Positions 8,577 through 17,643 of a stretch of DNA of 38,861 nt are shown one piece after another. Every line of letters begins with the position of its first letter. Position 1 is the first letter of the stretch. The stretch covers positions 1-38,861 of the forward strand of contig JAJXTE010000010.1 in NCBI GenBank assembly GCA_021784115.1. Reading direction: 5' to 3'. The stretch is from Pseudomonadota bacterium (GTDB lineage Bacteria > Pseudomonadota > Gammaproteobacteria > Burkholderiales > Thiobacillaceae). The notes under the pieces were generated by a model, which ran no database searches, was not told where the DNA came from, and was given only the letters and a program-made list of their open reading frames with translations. Both the position numbers and the translations under genes were made by a program.

Positions 8577-9479
8577 ATGGCGCACCTGCAAGCTGTCCGG
8601 ACCACCCTGCAACCGCAGCAGAACGATTACAGTCAGCTCACGACCTATTACGACGAGCTCAATCAGGTTGCATGGGGCTACATGAATGCTGAACCCCGGC
8701 CCTGCTTTACAGGGACCCTGCTGCGGGAAATCGTCGATTGGTTCGGCGACGTGGCCAGACGGATTGACGACCCGGAATGCGCCGACGTGAATTATGTGGT
8801 CGTTGCCTCGGGCCACCCCGGGATCTACAACCTCGGGGGCGATCTCAACCTGTTCCGCGGCCTGATCGAAGCGCGTGATCGCGAAAGTCTGTACAAATAC
8901 GCACAGGCCTGCATTCGCCCCCTCTTTCTGAACGCCCTGCATTTGAATCGTCCCAGCGTGAAAACCATTACGCTGGTGCAGGGCGATGCCCTCGGAGGCG
9001 GCTTCGAGTGCGCGCTATCGGGAAACGTCCTGATCGCAGAACGCGGATCGAAAATGGGCTTCCCGGAAATCCTGTTCAACCTGTTTCCCGGCATGGGGGC
9101 CATGACCCTGCTGGGCAGGAAAATAGGCTACGGCAAGGCCGAAAAAGTCATTCTGAGCGGCAAGCTCTATAGCGCCGAAGAAATGTACGAACTGGGCGCC
9201 GTCGATGTTCTCGTGGAACAGGGAGCCGGCGAGCAGGCAGTCTACGAGTTCATCCGCAAGGAGGCGCGCCAACGCAATGGCGCGTTGGCATTGCGCGCAG
9301 CCCGCGAATTGTCGCAGCCGATTGCGCATGACGAACTCATGCGGATCGCCGAAATCTGGGTGGATGCCGCGTTGCGGCTCGAGAGCAAGGATTTGCGCAT
9401 GATGGAACGTCTGGTCGCGCGGCAGACCGGCAAGGCCGATGCCGTGAACAGCGACGCTTCAACTGTGCTCAGCGCGTAG
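8577..9479 (+). CDS. rpfF: DSF signal synthase, RpfF (crotonase superfamily)
   Basis: A 300-residue cytoplasmic enzyme of the enoyl-CoA hydratase fold. In Xanthomonas, RpfF is a dual thioesterase/dehydratase that makes cis-2-unsaturated fatty acids (diffusible signal factor) from 3-hydroxyacyl-ACP. Both catalytic glutamates are present: E144 in LGGGFECALSG and E164 in MGFPEILFNLFPGMGA, 20 residues apart as in Xanthomonas E141/E161. The oxyanion-hole region YNLGGDLNLF (85-94) and the RpfF-type N terminus (YYDELNQVAWGYMNAEPRPCF) separate it from ordinary crotonases. GGAGA at 8564-8568 with eight-base spacing selects the ATG at 8577 over the earlier in-frame ATGs. It converges on rpfC with a 21-base 3' overlap, matching the xanthomonad arrangement. 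No rpfB lies alongside. Confidence 0.93.
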   Translation: MAHLQAVRTTLQPQQNDYSQLTTYYDELNQVAWGYMNAEPRPCFTGTLLREIVDWFGDVARRIDDPECADVNYVVVASGHPGIYNLGGDLNLFRGLIEARDRESLYKYAQACIRPLFLNALHLNRPSVKTITLVQGDALGGGFECALSGNVLIAERGSKMGFPEILFNLFPGMGAMTLLGRKIGYGKAEKVILSGKLYSAEEMYELGAVDVLVEQGAGEQAVYEFIRKEARQRNGALALRAARELSQPIAHDELMRIAEIWVDAALRLESKDLRMMERLVARQTGKADAVNSDASTVLSA

Positions 9480-11990
9480 CCGGCTGGCCTGGTAGGCGAC
9501 AAGCTCGACCTGCGTGGCAGCCAGGGCATCCCGTACTGAATCGAGCCTGTCCTGGGCCAGGCTGGTTGCGAGTTCAAAGGGCTTGATGCGTTCGGCTTCC
9601 GAGCATCGCTGCGCCAGCAGATTGGCGCCGACATCACGGGCGCCGCCTTTCAGCGTGTGCAGCTGATCGTGCCACAGGCCGTAATCCTGGGCCGTCAGCG
9701 CGCGCTCGATGTCGCGCAGGGCGCGTGCGCTGTCTTCCTCGAAACTCGCCAGCAGATCCGTCACGAACCCCGGCCCGCCGAGCTGGGCGAGGTTGTCCAG
9801 AACCGATTCGTCCAGTTCGCTCGCCGTCTGCTGCCCGCTGGCGAGGCCCGCGGCGACGGGCTGGCCTAACTGGCCCGCCAGCCGGGCAATCGTCTCGATC
9901 AGTTCGCGGCTGTTGACCGGCTTGGTGAGGAAGGCGTCCGCACCGGCATCTTCGCAGGCGGTCTGCGCCTCGCCGCGCGCATCGGCGGTGAGCATGATGA
10001 CGGGCAGATGCCCGGATTCCATGAAACGCCAGCGCTGCACCACCTCGGGCCCGGACAAATGCGGCATGTGCATGTCGATGACCGCCAGGTCGAACGTCTG
10101 GTCGTCCGATTCGAGCATGCTGAGCGCTTCCTCGCCGTCCTGCGCCAGAAAGGTCTTGTGCCCGGCGTGTTCCAGCAGACCGCGGATCACCCGCTGGTTG
10201 ACCGGGTTGTCCTCCGCCACCAGGATGGTCAGACCCGGCGCGAGACCTGACTGCGTCTGAAAATGGCTGGCCAGCGACACCACGTTGGACGGCATGTCGT
10301 GGCTGATGACGGCGTGGATGGCGTTGAACAGCAGCGTGGTGTTGACGGGGGTACGCAGCACCGAGGCATAGCCGTCACGCATCAGCTGCGCGTCGCGCGA
10401 GAGCGCGACGCGGGCGTCGGATTCGATGAGAATGACCGGCAAGCTTGCCAGGCTGGGGTCGTCGTGCAGCAAGTGCAGAAAGGCAGCCGGGTCACCCGGC
10501 AGTGCGCTGCGTTCCACCACGACCGCGCCCAGAGGCGTATCGCCCATGAGGTAGGCGGATAATTCGGCGGCAAGCCGGGCGGTATTGTCGACAGCCACGG
10601 TGTCGGCGCCCCAGTTGCGGATCGTCGCCTGAAGGCGGGTCGAGAGCTCCCCGCTCGCCAGAATCGCCACCCGCATCGGCGCGTCCAGCCGCTCGGGTGC
10701 GGGACCGGACTGGCTTGCCTGCAGGGTGAACGGCAGTTCGAACCAGAATGTCGTGCCCTCTCCTTCGCGGCTATGCAGGCCGATCTGGCCGCCGAGCGCT
10801 TCCACCAGCTGCTTGGCGATGGTGGTGCCGAGGCCGCTGCCGCCGAAGCGGCGCGTGATGGTCGGATCCGCCTGGGTGAAGCTGTCGAACACGCGGGAGA
10901 CTGCGGCCTCCGAAATGCCAATGCCGGTGTCGACCACTTCGAAGCGCAGGCGTTGCGGGTCGGCTTGGCCGATCGGGCGCACGTAGATATCCACCCGCCC
11001 GTGCTCGGTGAACTTGATGGCATTGCCGATGAGGTTGATGAGGACGTGGCGCAGGTGGCGGACATCGCCATGCAAATGGAACGGTGTCTGTGGCGCGATG
11101 TGCGACGCCAGTACCAGCCCCTTCCCCTGGGCCTGCGTTTCCATCATTGCGATCGTGCCGTTCACCACGCGGTGCAGGTCGAAATCCTCCTCGTTCGTGG
11201 CAATGCGGCCGGCTTCGATGCGGGAAATGTCGAGCACGTTGTCGATCAGATCGAGCAGGGTGTTGGCAGAGGCGTGGATGAGCTGGGCAAGCTCCTTTTG
11301 TTTCGCATCGAGCTGCGTTTCGGTGAGCAGATCGGCGACGCCAATGACGCCGTTCAACGGCGTGCGAAGCTCGTGGCTCATGTTGGCGAGGAAATTCGAT
11401 TTGGCCTGGTTGGCCTTCCGCTCGCGCTGAATTGCAGAATGGACCTGCTTCAGCAGCGATGCCGAATAAAGCGGAACGGCGATCATGGACAGCACGAAGG
11501 CCACCCCGATCGACATGTGCTGGCTCCAGTAGGGCGAGTAGGCGAGAACGAGCACAAAACCCGTGATCGCCATGGCGGTGGCGGTGTACAGGTAAGCCAC
11601 GCCATAGCGAAATCCGTTGCCCAGCGTGACCCACAAATACACCACCAGCAGGGGACTTCCCGCTTCTCCGGTATAGGTCAGCAGGAACGAGCACGTCGCA
11701 TAGTCCATCGCCATCGCGGCTATGCGGCGCAGGGGTGAAACCTTCAGGCTGGCCAGCGTGAGCGCAACGATCACGACGGCCATTCCGGTGAACAGGATGC
11801 TGACAAACTGCGCGGTGCCGCGTATGGCGTCGTCAAGTACCGCGTGCTGGCTGGAGAAATACGTCAGAAAGACAAGCCCGATCACGACGCGAATCAGGCC
11901 CTGCTGGCATTCGGTATCCGGCCTGCTGCGAATCCGTTTGGCCAGGAATTGCAGGAATCGGGGGGTCGACTGATGAAGCATCGCCTTCAT
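9459..11990 (-). CDS. rpfC: DSF sensor, RpfC-type hybrid histidine kinase with Hpt
   Basis: 843 residues. The input region (about 30-185) has five or so membrane helices, as in RpfC. HisKA carries H206 (NFLANMSHELRTPLNGVIG); the ATPase domain (about 305-422) has INLIGNAIKF, DTGIGIS and GGSGLGTTIA. Residues 438-565 look like a degenerate receiver lacking the phospho-Asp. A true receiver follows (587-705; D639 in VIDMHMPHLSG, K690), then an Hpt domain with H778 (HTLKGGARDVGA). RpfC binds DSF, relays phosphate to RpfG and restrains RpfF by direct contact in Xanthomonas. Xanthomonas RpfC is about 726 residues; the excess is the pseudo-receiver. The ATG at 11990 follows the rpfG stop by seven bases, so the two form an operon; an ATG at 11981 is an alternative. 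Confidence 0.92.
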   Translation of the reverse strand: MKAMLHQSTPRFLQFLAKRIRSRPDTECQQGLIRVVIGLVFLTYFSSQHAVLDDAIRGTAQFVSILFTGMAVVIVALTLASLKVSPLRRIAAMAMDYATCSFLLTYTGEAGSPLLVVYLWVTLGNGFRYGVAYLYTATAMAITGFVLVLAYSPYWSQHMSIGVAFVLSMIAVPLYSASLLKQVHSAIQRERKANQAKSNFLANMSHELRTPLNGVIGVADLLTETQLDAKQKELAQLIHASANTLLDLIDNVLDISRIEAGRIATNEEDFDLHRVVNGTIAMMETQAQGKGLVLASHIAPQTPFHLHGDVRHLRHVLINLIGNAIKFTEHGRVDIYVRPIGQADPQRLRFEVVDTGIGISEAAVSRVFDSFTQADPTITRRFGGSGLGTTIAKQLVEALGGQIGLHSREGEGTTFWFELPFTLQASQSGPAPERLDAPMRVAILASGELSTRLQATIRNWGADTVAVDNTARLAAELSAYLMGDTPLGAVVVERSALPGDPAAFLHLLHDDPSLASLPVILIESDARVALSRDAQLMRDGYASVLRTPVNTTLLFNAIHAVISHDMPSNVVSLASHFQTQSGLAPGLTILVAEDNPVNQRVIRGLLEHAGHKTFLAQDGEEALSMLESDDQTFDLAVIDMHMPHLSGPEVVQRWRFMESGHLPVIMLTADARGEAQTACEDAGADAFLTKPVNSRELIETIARLAGQLGQPVAAGLASGQQTASELDESVLDNLAQLGGPGFVTDLLASFEEDSARALRDIERALTAQDYGLWHDQLHTLKGGARDVGANLLAQRCSEAERIKPFELATSLAQDRLDSVRDALAATQVELVAYQASRLRAEHS

Positions 11991-11997
11991 GCGTCGC

Positions 11998-13119
11998 TCA
12001 TGCTTCGGGCTCGCCAAACTCGCGCATGACGGCAGCCACGGCATCGATGCGCCGTTCGAATGCACGCGCGCAGTCGGGATCAAAATGGCGCCCGCTCTCA
12101 GTCTGGATGAACGTCAGCGCATCCTGGAACGACCACGCGCGCTTGTAGGGGCGGTCCGACGTGAGCGCGTCGAACACGTCGGCCACGGCCACAATTCGCG
12201 CAGGCAAGGGGATGGCCTGGCCAACCAGCCCCTGCGGGTAGCCGGTGCCGTCGAATTTTTCATGGTGGCCGAGCGCGATCACCGCGCCCATCTGCAGGTA
12301 GCGCGAGGGGCTGTCGGCAAGGATCTCGTGGCCGATCTGCGGGTGGCGGCGCATGATCTTCTGCTCTTCCGGTGTGTGCCGGCCGGGCTTCAGCAGAATC
12401 TGGTCGGGAATGCCGATCTTGCCGATGTCGTGCATCGGCGAGGCGGCTTCGATTTCGTCGCATTCCATCGCGGTGAGTCTGAGTTCCTCTGCGATCAGGC
12501 GGGCATATTTCGACATGCGGATAATGTGGTTCCCGGTTTCCTCGTCGCGATATTCGCCTGCCTTGGCCAGTTTCATCAGGGTTTCGCGTTCGCGCGTGCG
12601 CACTTCGCGGGTGGCCAGCATGACCTGGTCCTCCAGCCACAGTGCGCGGTCGGCGACCAGTTTCTGGCTGCGTCGCAGCGCCAGTAGATTGAGGCAGCGG
12701 GCGCGGCATTCCTGCGGATCGATCGGGCGCGTGAGGAAGTCGGTCGCGCCGTTTTCCAGCGCCTGATAGCGGACCTGGCGGTCTTCGACCACGGTGACGA
12801 TGATGATGGGCACGTCGGCGAGGCGACGTTCAGCGCGGATGCGGCGGGTAAACTCGATGCCGTCCATGCCGGGCATGCGGTAATCGGTGATGATGAGGTC
12901 GGGCGTGTCGACTTGCATCTGCGTCAGGGCGTCGAGCGGATCCGCGTAGCTTTCCACGATCACGCCCGGTTCCAGTGTGCGGGCCAGGCCTTCCAGCAGG
13001 CTGCGCGCGGTACTCCGGTCGTCGACGATCACAATGCGTGCACTGCCACGCGGGCGTGCGCCGCGTTGCGGGGCCGGCGACATGGAAGAGGGCACAATGC
13101 GCAACGGCTCGGCAGTCAC
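11998..13119 (-). CDS. rpfG: RpfG, receiver-HD-GYP cyclic di-GMP phosphodiesterase
   Basis: A 373-residue response regulator. The receiver (about 28-145) carries D79 (LIITDYRMPGMDG) and K/R switch residues. The HD-GYP domain (about 175-360) has HD at 230-231 (MHDIGKIGIPD) and GYP at 293-295 (HHEKFDGTGYPQGL), all residues needed for c-di-GMP hydrolysis. In xanthomonads RpfC-phosphorylated RpfG lowers c-di-GMP, changing motility, biofilm and secretion. The frame is open up to a GTG at 13149, but the GTG at 13119 has AGGGA six bases upstream on the minus strand while 13149 has no ribosome site, so 13119 is preferred. It heads an operon with rpfC. Confidence 0.92.
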   Translation of the reverse strand: MTAEPLRIVPSSMSPAPQRGARPRGSARIVIVDDRSTARSLLEGLARTLEPGVIVESYADPLDALTQMQVDTPDLIITDYRMPGMDGIEFTRRIRAERRLADVPIIIVTVVEDRQVRYQALENGATDFLTRPIDPQECRARCLNLLALRRSQKLVADRALWLEDQVMLATREVRTRERETLMKLAKAGEYRDEETGNHIIRMSKYARLIAEELRLTAMECDEIEAASPMHDIGKIGIPDQILLKPGRHTPEEQKIMRRHPQIGHEILADSPSRYLQMGAVIALGHHEKFDGTGYPQGLVGQAIPLPARIVAVADVFDALTSDRPYKRAWSFQDALTFIQTESGRHFDPDCARAFERRIDAVAAVMREFGEPEA

Positions 13120-13207
13120 TTTGTTTCCCTGGATGGTAGATAAAACCACGGTTTCATAGAATTATCGGGCAAATGAAAAGTGAACTTTAACCCCTGAGGG
13201 AACCGAG

Positions 13208-13957
13208 ATGAAGCAAAACTTGTGGTTGGGGCTGGTGGGCGGCTTGGCCGCCCTGTTTTCCCTGGTGGCGTTTGCGCAACCGGCCGCCGATTATGCGCGT
13301 GAGAAGAAATGGGCCGATGAGGTGATCCCCGGGCTGGTGGTGGGCGATCCCGTCTATCTGCAAACGCCGCGCGGCCACCACAAGTTTCTTGCGCTGTTCA
13401 CGCCCGTCGAGGGCCACAAGGCGGCCATCGTCGTCCATGGCATGGGGATCCACCCGGACTGGGGCATGGTTGGCACGCTGCGCACCGAGCTGGCCGACCG
13501 CGGCTTTGCCACCTTGTCGATCCAGATGCCGGTGCTGGCGGCAGATGCCCAGAGTGCGGCGTATCGACCCACGTTCCCGGAGGCGGCCGAGCGCATTGCC
13601 CAGGCAGTCGATTTCCTCAAGGCGAAGGGGTACACGCAACTGGCAATTGTTTCGCACAGCATGGGTTCGCGAATGAGCCACGTGTATCTGCGCGGCAAAC
13701 CCGATCCCGCGGTGAAGGCGTGGGCGAGCCTGGGCCTGCAGCAGGATGACTATGCCAGGCTGAAACTCCCGATCCTGGACATGTATGGCGACAACGACCT
13801 GCCGCCGGTGCTCGCGGGTGTGGCCAAGCGCAAGCGCACCCTGGCGGCCGGCAAGTCAAGGCAGGTGGTGATTCCTCACGCCGACCATTTCTATACCGGG
13901 CACGAGGGGGAAATGGTCGAGACCGTTGCGACGTTCCTGAACGATACCCTGAAGTAA
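13208..13957 (+). CDS. Exported alpha/beta hydrolase of the DUF3530 type
   Basis: 249 residues with a signal peptide (1-23, cleavage after VAFA). The fold signature is an alpha/beta hydrolase: oxyanion strand IVVHGMGIHPDW (74-85), nucleophile elbow SHSMGS with S151, an acid in DMYGDND (about 195) and His in IPHADHFYTGH (224/227). The PTFPEAAERIAQAVDFLKAKG helix precedes the elbow. DUF3530 proteins are periplasmic hydrolases of unknown substrate. GAGGGA at 13195-13200 sets the ATG. The gene is divergent from rpfG and its stop is only three bases from the purC stop on the other strand. Any link to DSF signalling rests only on proximity. Confidence 0.8.
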   Translation: MKQNLWLGLVGGLAALFSLVAFAQPAADYAREKKWADEVIPGLVVGDPVYLQTPRGHHKFLALFTPVEGHKAAIVVHGMGIHPDWGMVGTLRTELADRGFATLSIQMPVLAADAQSAAYRPTFPEAAERIAQAVDFLKAKGYTQLAIVSHSMGSRMSHVYLRGKPDPAVKAWASLGLQQDDYARLKLPILDMYGDNDLPPVLAGVAKRKRTLAAGKSRQVVIPHADHFYTGHEGEMVETVATFLNDTLK

Positions 13958-13960
13958 GCC

Positions 13961-14842
13961 TTACCCCAGCAGCCGCGTCATCGCCTCGCGGTATTTCTCG
14001 CTGGTTTTGGCGACGATCTCGGCAGGCAGCGCCGGTCCCGGCGCCTGCTTGTTCCAGCCGCTGGCTTCCAGCCAGTCGCGCACGAACTGCTTGTCGAAGC
14101 TGGGCGGGTTGCTGCCGGGCCGGTACGGGTCGGCCGGCCAGAAACGCGACGAATCCGGGGTCAGCGCCTCGTCGATCCACACCAGCTTGCCGGCTTCGTC
14201 GAGTCCGAACTCGAACTTGGTGTCGGCGATGATGATGCCGCGAGTGAGCGCATACTCTGCTGCAGACTTGTACAGGGCAAGGCTGACGTCGCGCACCTGC
14301 TTGGCCAGGTCGGCGCCGATCAGGTCGGCCATCCGGTCAAAACTGATGTTCTCGTCGTGGGCGCCGACCGCGGCCTTGGTCGACGGCGTGAAGATCGGTT
14401 CGGGCAGGTGGCCGGCCTGCGCGAGGCCGGCCGGCAGCTTGATGCCGCACACGGACTGGCTGGCCTGGTATTCCTTCCAGCCGGAGCCGACCAGGTAGCC
14501 GCGCACGATCGCCTCGACCGGCAGCGCCTTCAATTTTCTCACCACGATCGCGCGGCCGGCGACCTGGTCGCGCTCGGATTCCGCCACCACCGATTCCGGC
14601 GCGATGTCGAGTGCCTGGCTCGGCACGATGGCCTTCAGCTTGTCGAACCAGAAGGCCGACACCTTCGTCAGCACTTCGCCCTTGCCGGGGATCGGCGTCG
14701 GCATCACCACGTCGAACGCCGAGAGGCGGTCGGTGGTGACGATCAGCAGCTTGTCGTCGCCGACGGCGTAGATGTCGCGCACCTTGCCGCGGTGGACCAG
14801 CGGGAGCGAAGCGATGCGCGATTCAAGTAGAGGTGCGGACAT
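13961..14842 (-). CDS. purC: SAICAR synthetase, PurC (purine biosynthesis)
   Basis: The 293-residue portion from the ATG at 14842 is a complete phosphoribosylaminoimidazole-succinocarboxamide synthase of the longer (yeast Ade1-like) form common in betaproteobacteria. Motifs present are [58 protein letters not shown] and [13 protein letters not shown]. It joins aspartate to CAIR using ATP. No stop codon separates it from the membrane protein upstream: the frame is open from 15943 to 13961 (660 codons). No convincing ribosome site precedes the internal ATG, but a TATAAT on the minus strand (14873-14878) could be a -10 for independent purC expression. It belongs functionally with purM, purN, purE and purK nearby. 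Confidence 0.93.
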   Translation of the reverse strand: MSAPLLESRIASLPLVHRGKVRDIYAVGDDKLLIVTTDRLSAFDVVMPTPIPGKGEVLTKVSAFWFDKLKAIVPSQALDIAPESVVAESERDQVAGRAIVVRKLKALPVEAIVRGYLVGSGWKEYQASQSVCGIKLPAGLAQAGHLPEPIFTPSTKAAVGAHDENISFDRMADLIGADLAKQVRDVSLALYKSAAEYALTRGIIIADTKFEFGLDEAGKLVWIDEALTPDSSRFWPADPYRPGSNPPSFDKQFVRDWLEASGWNKQAPGPALPAEIVAKTSEKYREAMTRLLG

Positions 14843-15943
14843 GGCGGACGAAACGGAACCGGAAGAGTCGGCATTATAGCCGCCGCGATAGAAGGCACTG
14901 GCCTCGTACACCCCGCGCAATTCGCGCAGCGCCACCAGCAGGATCGCCGCCAGCGGCACCGCGAGCAGCACGCCGACGAAGCCGAACAGCTGGCCGAACG
15001 CGGCCAGCGCGAAGATCACCGCCACCGGGTGCAGGCCGACGCGCTCGCCGACCAGACGCGGGGTGATGACATAGCTTTCCAGCACCTGCCCGGCCAGATA
15101 GATGCCCGCCACCCAGGCCACGCCGGTCCAGTCGGAAAACTGCAGCAGCGCTACCAGCATCGCCAGGATCACGCCGAGGCCGAAGCCGAGGAAGGGCACG
15201 AAGGACAGCACGCCGGTGAGGATGCCGATCGGCAGCGCGTAATCCAGTCCCGCCGCCCATAGCGCAACGGCGTAGTACAGCGACAGCGTGGCCATCACCG
15301 CCAGCTGGCCGCGCAGGAATTCGCCGACCACCGCGTCCATCGCGCGGGCAACGCGGGTGACGGTGTCCATCCAGGGACGCGGCGCCAGTGCGGCAACCCG
15401 CGCCACCATCACGTCCCAGTCCTTCAGGAGATAGAACATCACGACCGGAATCAGCAGCAGGTTGGCCAGCACGCCGACGATGGCGAGCGCGCCGGTCTGC
15501 AGCTTGGGCAGCCAGGCGGCGCCGTTCTGCGTGGCCTTTTCGGTGAGCCAGGTCTGCAGCGCGGCGAGGTTGAAATTGACCGTGATGCCGAGGGTCTGCT
15601 GCAGCCAGGGCAGGAAACGGGTCTGCAGCATGTCGAGGGCGGCCGGCACGCGCTGGCTTAATTCGGCGAACTGTCCCTGAAACAGCGGCAGCGCCACCAG
15701 CAGCAGGGCGAAAAGCGCCAGCCCGGCGACCACGATGACGACGACCGTGCCGGTCGTGCGCGACAGTCCGTGCGTTTCCAGGCGATCGACCAGCGGGTCG
15801 AAGATGTAGGCGAGCAGCGCGCCTGCGAGAAAGGGCGTCAGGATGGGGCGCAGCAGGTAGACCAGTCCGCCCGTGGCGAGCAGCACGGCGAAGGCAAGCC
15901 AGGGGATGTTGCCGGGCAGGCCCGGGCGTCGGATAGGGTGCAT
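14843..15943 (-). CDS. PerM/AI-2E (UPF0118) family permease, frame continuing into purC
   Basis: About 352 residues of an eight-helix membrane protein of the PerM/YdiK/TqsA (AI-2 exporter-like) family: N-terminal pair of helices ([20 protein letters not shown]), a long soluble segment (60-150), and conserved C-terminal motifs [17 protein letters not shown] and [19 protein letters not shown]. This matches the full family length. After AFYRGG, a Ser-rich stretch ([12 protein letters not shown]) runs straight into Met of PurC, so 14843 marks only the domain border, not a stop. A +1 shift near 14880 would meet a TAA at once. The start is the ATG at 15941-15943; it is divergent from purM with a 40-base gap. 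AI-2 export is not implied by the name. Confidence 0.8.
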
Positions 15944-15983
15944 AGGCGGTAAAATAGCGCACTTTTTGATTCTGGAGCCGGGC

Positions 15984-17012
15984 GTGTCTTCCATTTCCTA
16001 CAAAGATGCCGGTGTCGATATCGACGCCGGCGATGCACTGGTCGAGCGCATCAAGCCGCTGGCCAAGCGCACCATGCGCCCCGAGGTGCTGGCGGGCATC
16101 GGCGGCTTCGGCGCGCTGATCGAGATTTCCAAGAAATACAAGGAGCCGGTGCTGGTCTCAGGCACCGACGGCGTCGGGACAAAACTCAAATTGGGGTTCG
16201 AGCTGAACCGCCACGACACCGTCGGCATCGATCTCGTCGCCATGAGCGTTAACGACATCCTGGTGCAGGGCGCCGAGCCGCTGTTTTTCCTCGATTACTT
16301 CGCTTGCGGCAAGCTCACCCTGGACACCGCCGAAGCCGTGATCGCCGGCATTGCGAGAGGCTGCGAGCAGGCCGGCTGCGCGCTGATTGGCGGCGAAACC
16401 GCCGAGATGCCAGGCATGTACGCCGACGGCGAGTACGACCTCGCCGGCTTCGCCGTCGGGGTGGTGGAAAAATCCAAGGTGATCGGCGGCCAGTCCATCG
16501 CACTGGGTGACGTGGTGCTGGGGCTGGCGTCGTCCGGCGCGCATTCCAACGGCTATTCGCTGATCCGCAAGCTGATCGACGTGTCAGGCATCGGCCTGAA
16601 ATCCGACTTCCACGGCCATCCATTTTCCGACGCGGTGATGGCGCCGACGCGCATCTACGTCAAGCCGCTGCTGGCGCTGATGGAAAAACTGGCCGTGAAA
16701 GGCATGGCGCACATCACTGGCGGCGGCATCACCGGCAATCTGCCGCGCTGTCTGCCGGAGAATGTTGCCGCACGTGTCGATCAAACGTCATGGACGCGTC
16801 CGCCGCTGTTCGACTGGCTGCAGCAGGCGGGCAACGTCGAGCCCGCCGAAATGCTGCGCACTTTCAACTGCGGCATCGGCATGTGCGTGGTCGTGGCCGC
16901 ATCTGACGCCGCCGCCGCAACGGCACATCTGCAGGCGAGCGGCGAGACCGTGTGGCAGATCGGCGAAATCGTCGCCCGACCTGAAGGTGCGGAGCAGGTG
17001 ATCTATTCGTGA
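15984..17012 (+). CDS. purM: AIR synthetase, PurM (purine biosynthesis)
   Basis: 342 residues; converts FGAM to aminoimidazole ribotide using ATP. Conserved features: [13 protein letters not shown] (58-70), [23 protein letters not shown], the [11 protein letters not shown] segment of the active site, [31 protein letters not shown] and the C-terminal [11 protein letters not shown]. The start is GTG at 15984, preceded by TGGAG at 15973-15977 with six-base spacing; no ATG fits. A -10-like TAAAAT lies at 15950-15955. Its last codons overlap purN (GTGA at 17009-17012), so purM and purN are translationally coupled. It is divergent from the perM-purC frame. Confidence 0.97.
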   Translation: MSSISYKDAGVDIDAGDALVERIKPLAKRTMRPEVLAGIGGFGALIEISKKYKEPVLVSGTDGVGTKLKLGFELNRHDTVGIDLVAMSVNDILVQGAEPLFFLDYFACGKLTLDTAEAVIAGIARGCEQAGCALIGGETAEMPGMYADGEYDLAGFAVGVVEKSKVIGGQSIALGDVVLGLASSGAHSNGYSLIRKLIDVSGIGLKSDFHGHPFSDAVMAPTRIYVKPLLALMEKLAVKGMAHITGGGITGNLPRCLPENVAARVDQTSWTRPPLFDWLQQAGNVEPAEMLRTFNCGIGMCVVVAASDAAAATAHLQASGETVWQIGEIVARPEGAEQVIYS

Positions 17013-17641
17013 CCTGCCGGATTGTCGTGCTGCTGTCCGGGCGCGGCAGCAATTTCCGGGCGATCGCCGAGGCTGAACTGCCGATCGACATCGTCGCGGT
17101 CATCAGCAACCGGCCGCAGGCGGCGGGGCTGGCCTGGGCGCGTGAGCGCGGTATCCAGGCGGTCGCGCTCGACCACACCGAGCATGCCGACCGCGCAGCC
17201 TTCGACGCCCTGCTGGCCGACGAGATCGAGCGCCACTGTCCCGACCTCGTCGTGCTGGCCGGCTACATGCGCATCCTCAGCCCGGGCTTCATCGCGCGCT
17301 TCGAAGGCCGCCTGCTGAACATTCATCCCTCGTTGCTGCCGATGTTCCCGGGCCTTAAAACCCACGAACGCGCGCTTGCCGAAGGGGTGAAGATCCACGG
17401 CTGCACCGTGCACTTCGTAACCGCCGATCTGGACCACGGCCCCATCGTCATCCAGGCCGCGGTGCCGGTGCGGGGGGACGATACGCCGGACACGCTCGCG
17501 GCCCGTGTGCTGGCGCAGGAGCACCGCATCTACCCGCAGGCAGTGCGCTGGTTCGCCGAAGGGCGCCTCGCGATTCGCGATGGCCGCGTAAACTTGAAGG
17601 ACAATTCGACGTCACAGTCAGTGTTAGCCACCGGAGCGTGA
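17009..17641 (+). CDS. purN: GAR transformylase, PurN (purine biosynthesis)
   Basis: 210 residues; transfers a formyl group from 10-formyl-THF to glycinamide ribonucleotide. The catalytic set corresponds to E. coli N106/H108/D144: N104 and H106 in [12 protein letters not shown] and D142 in LDHGPIV. The N-terminal [13 protein letters not shown] binds the ribose phosphate. GTG start at 17009 overlaps the purM stop. It is followed closely by the first DUF3108 gene (ATG three bases after the stop), so that gene probably rides on the same transcript. Confidence 0.96.
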   Translation: MTCRIVVLLSGRGSNFRAIAEAELPIDIVAVISNRPQAAGLAWARERGIQAVALDHTEHADRAAFDALLADEIERHCPDLVVLAGYMRILSPGFIARFEGRLLNIHPSLLPMFPGLKTHERALAEGVKIHGCTVHFVTADLDHGPIVIQAAVPVRGDDTPDTLAARVLAQEHRIYPQAVRWFAEGRLAIRDGRVNLKDNSTSQSVLATGA

Positions 17642-17643
17642 CC

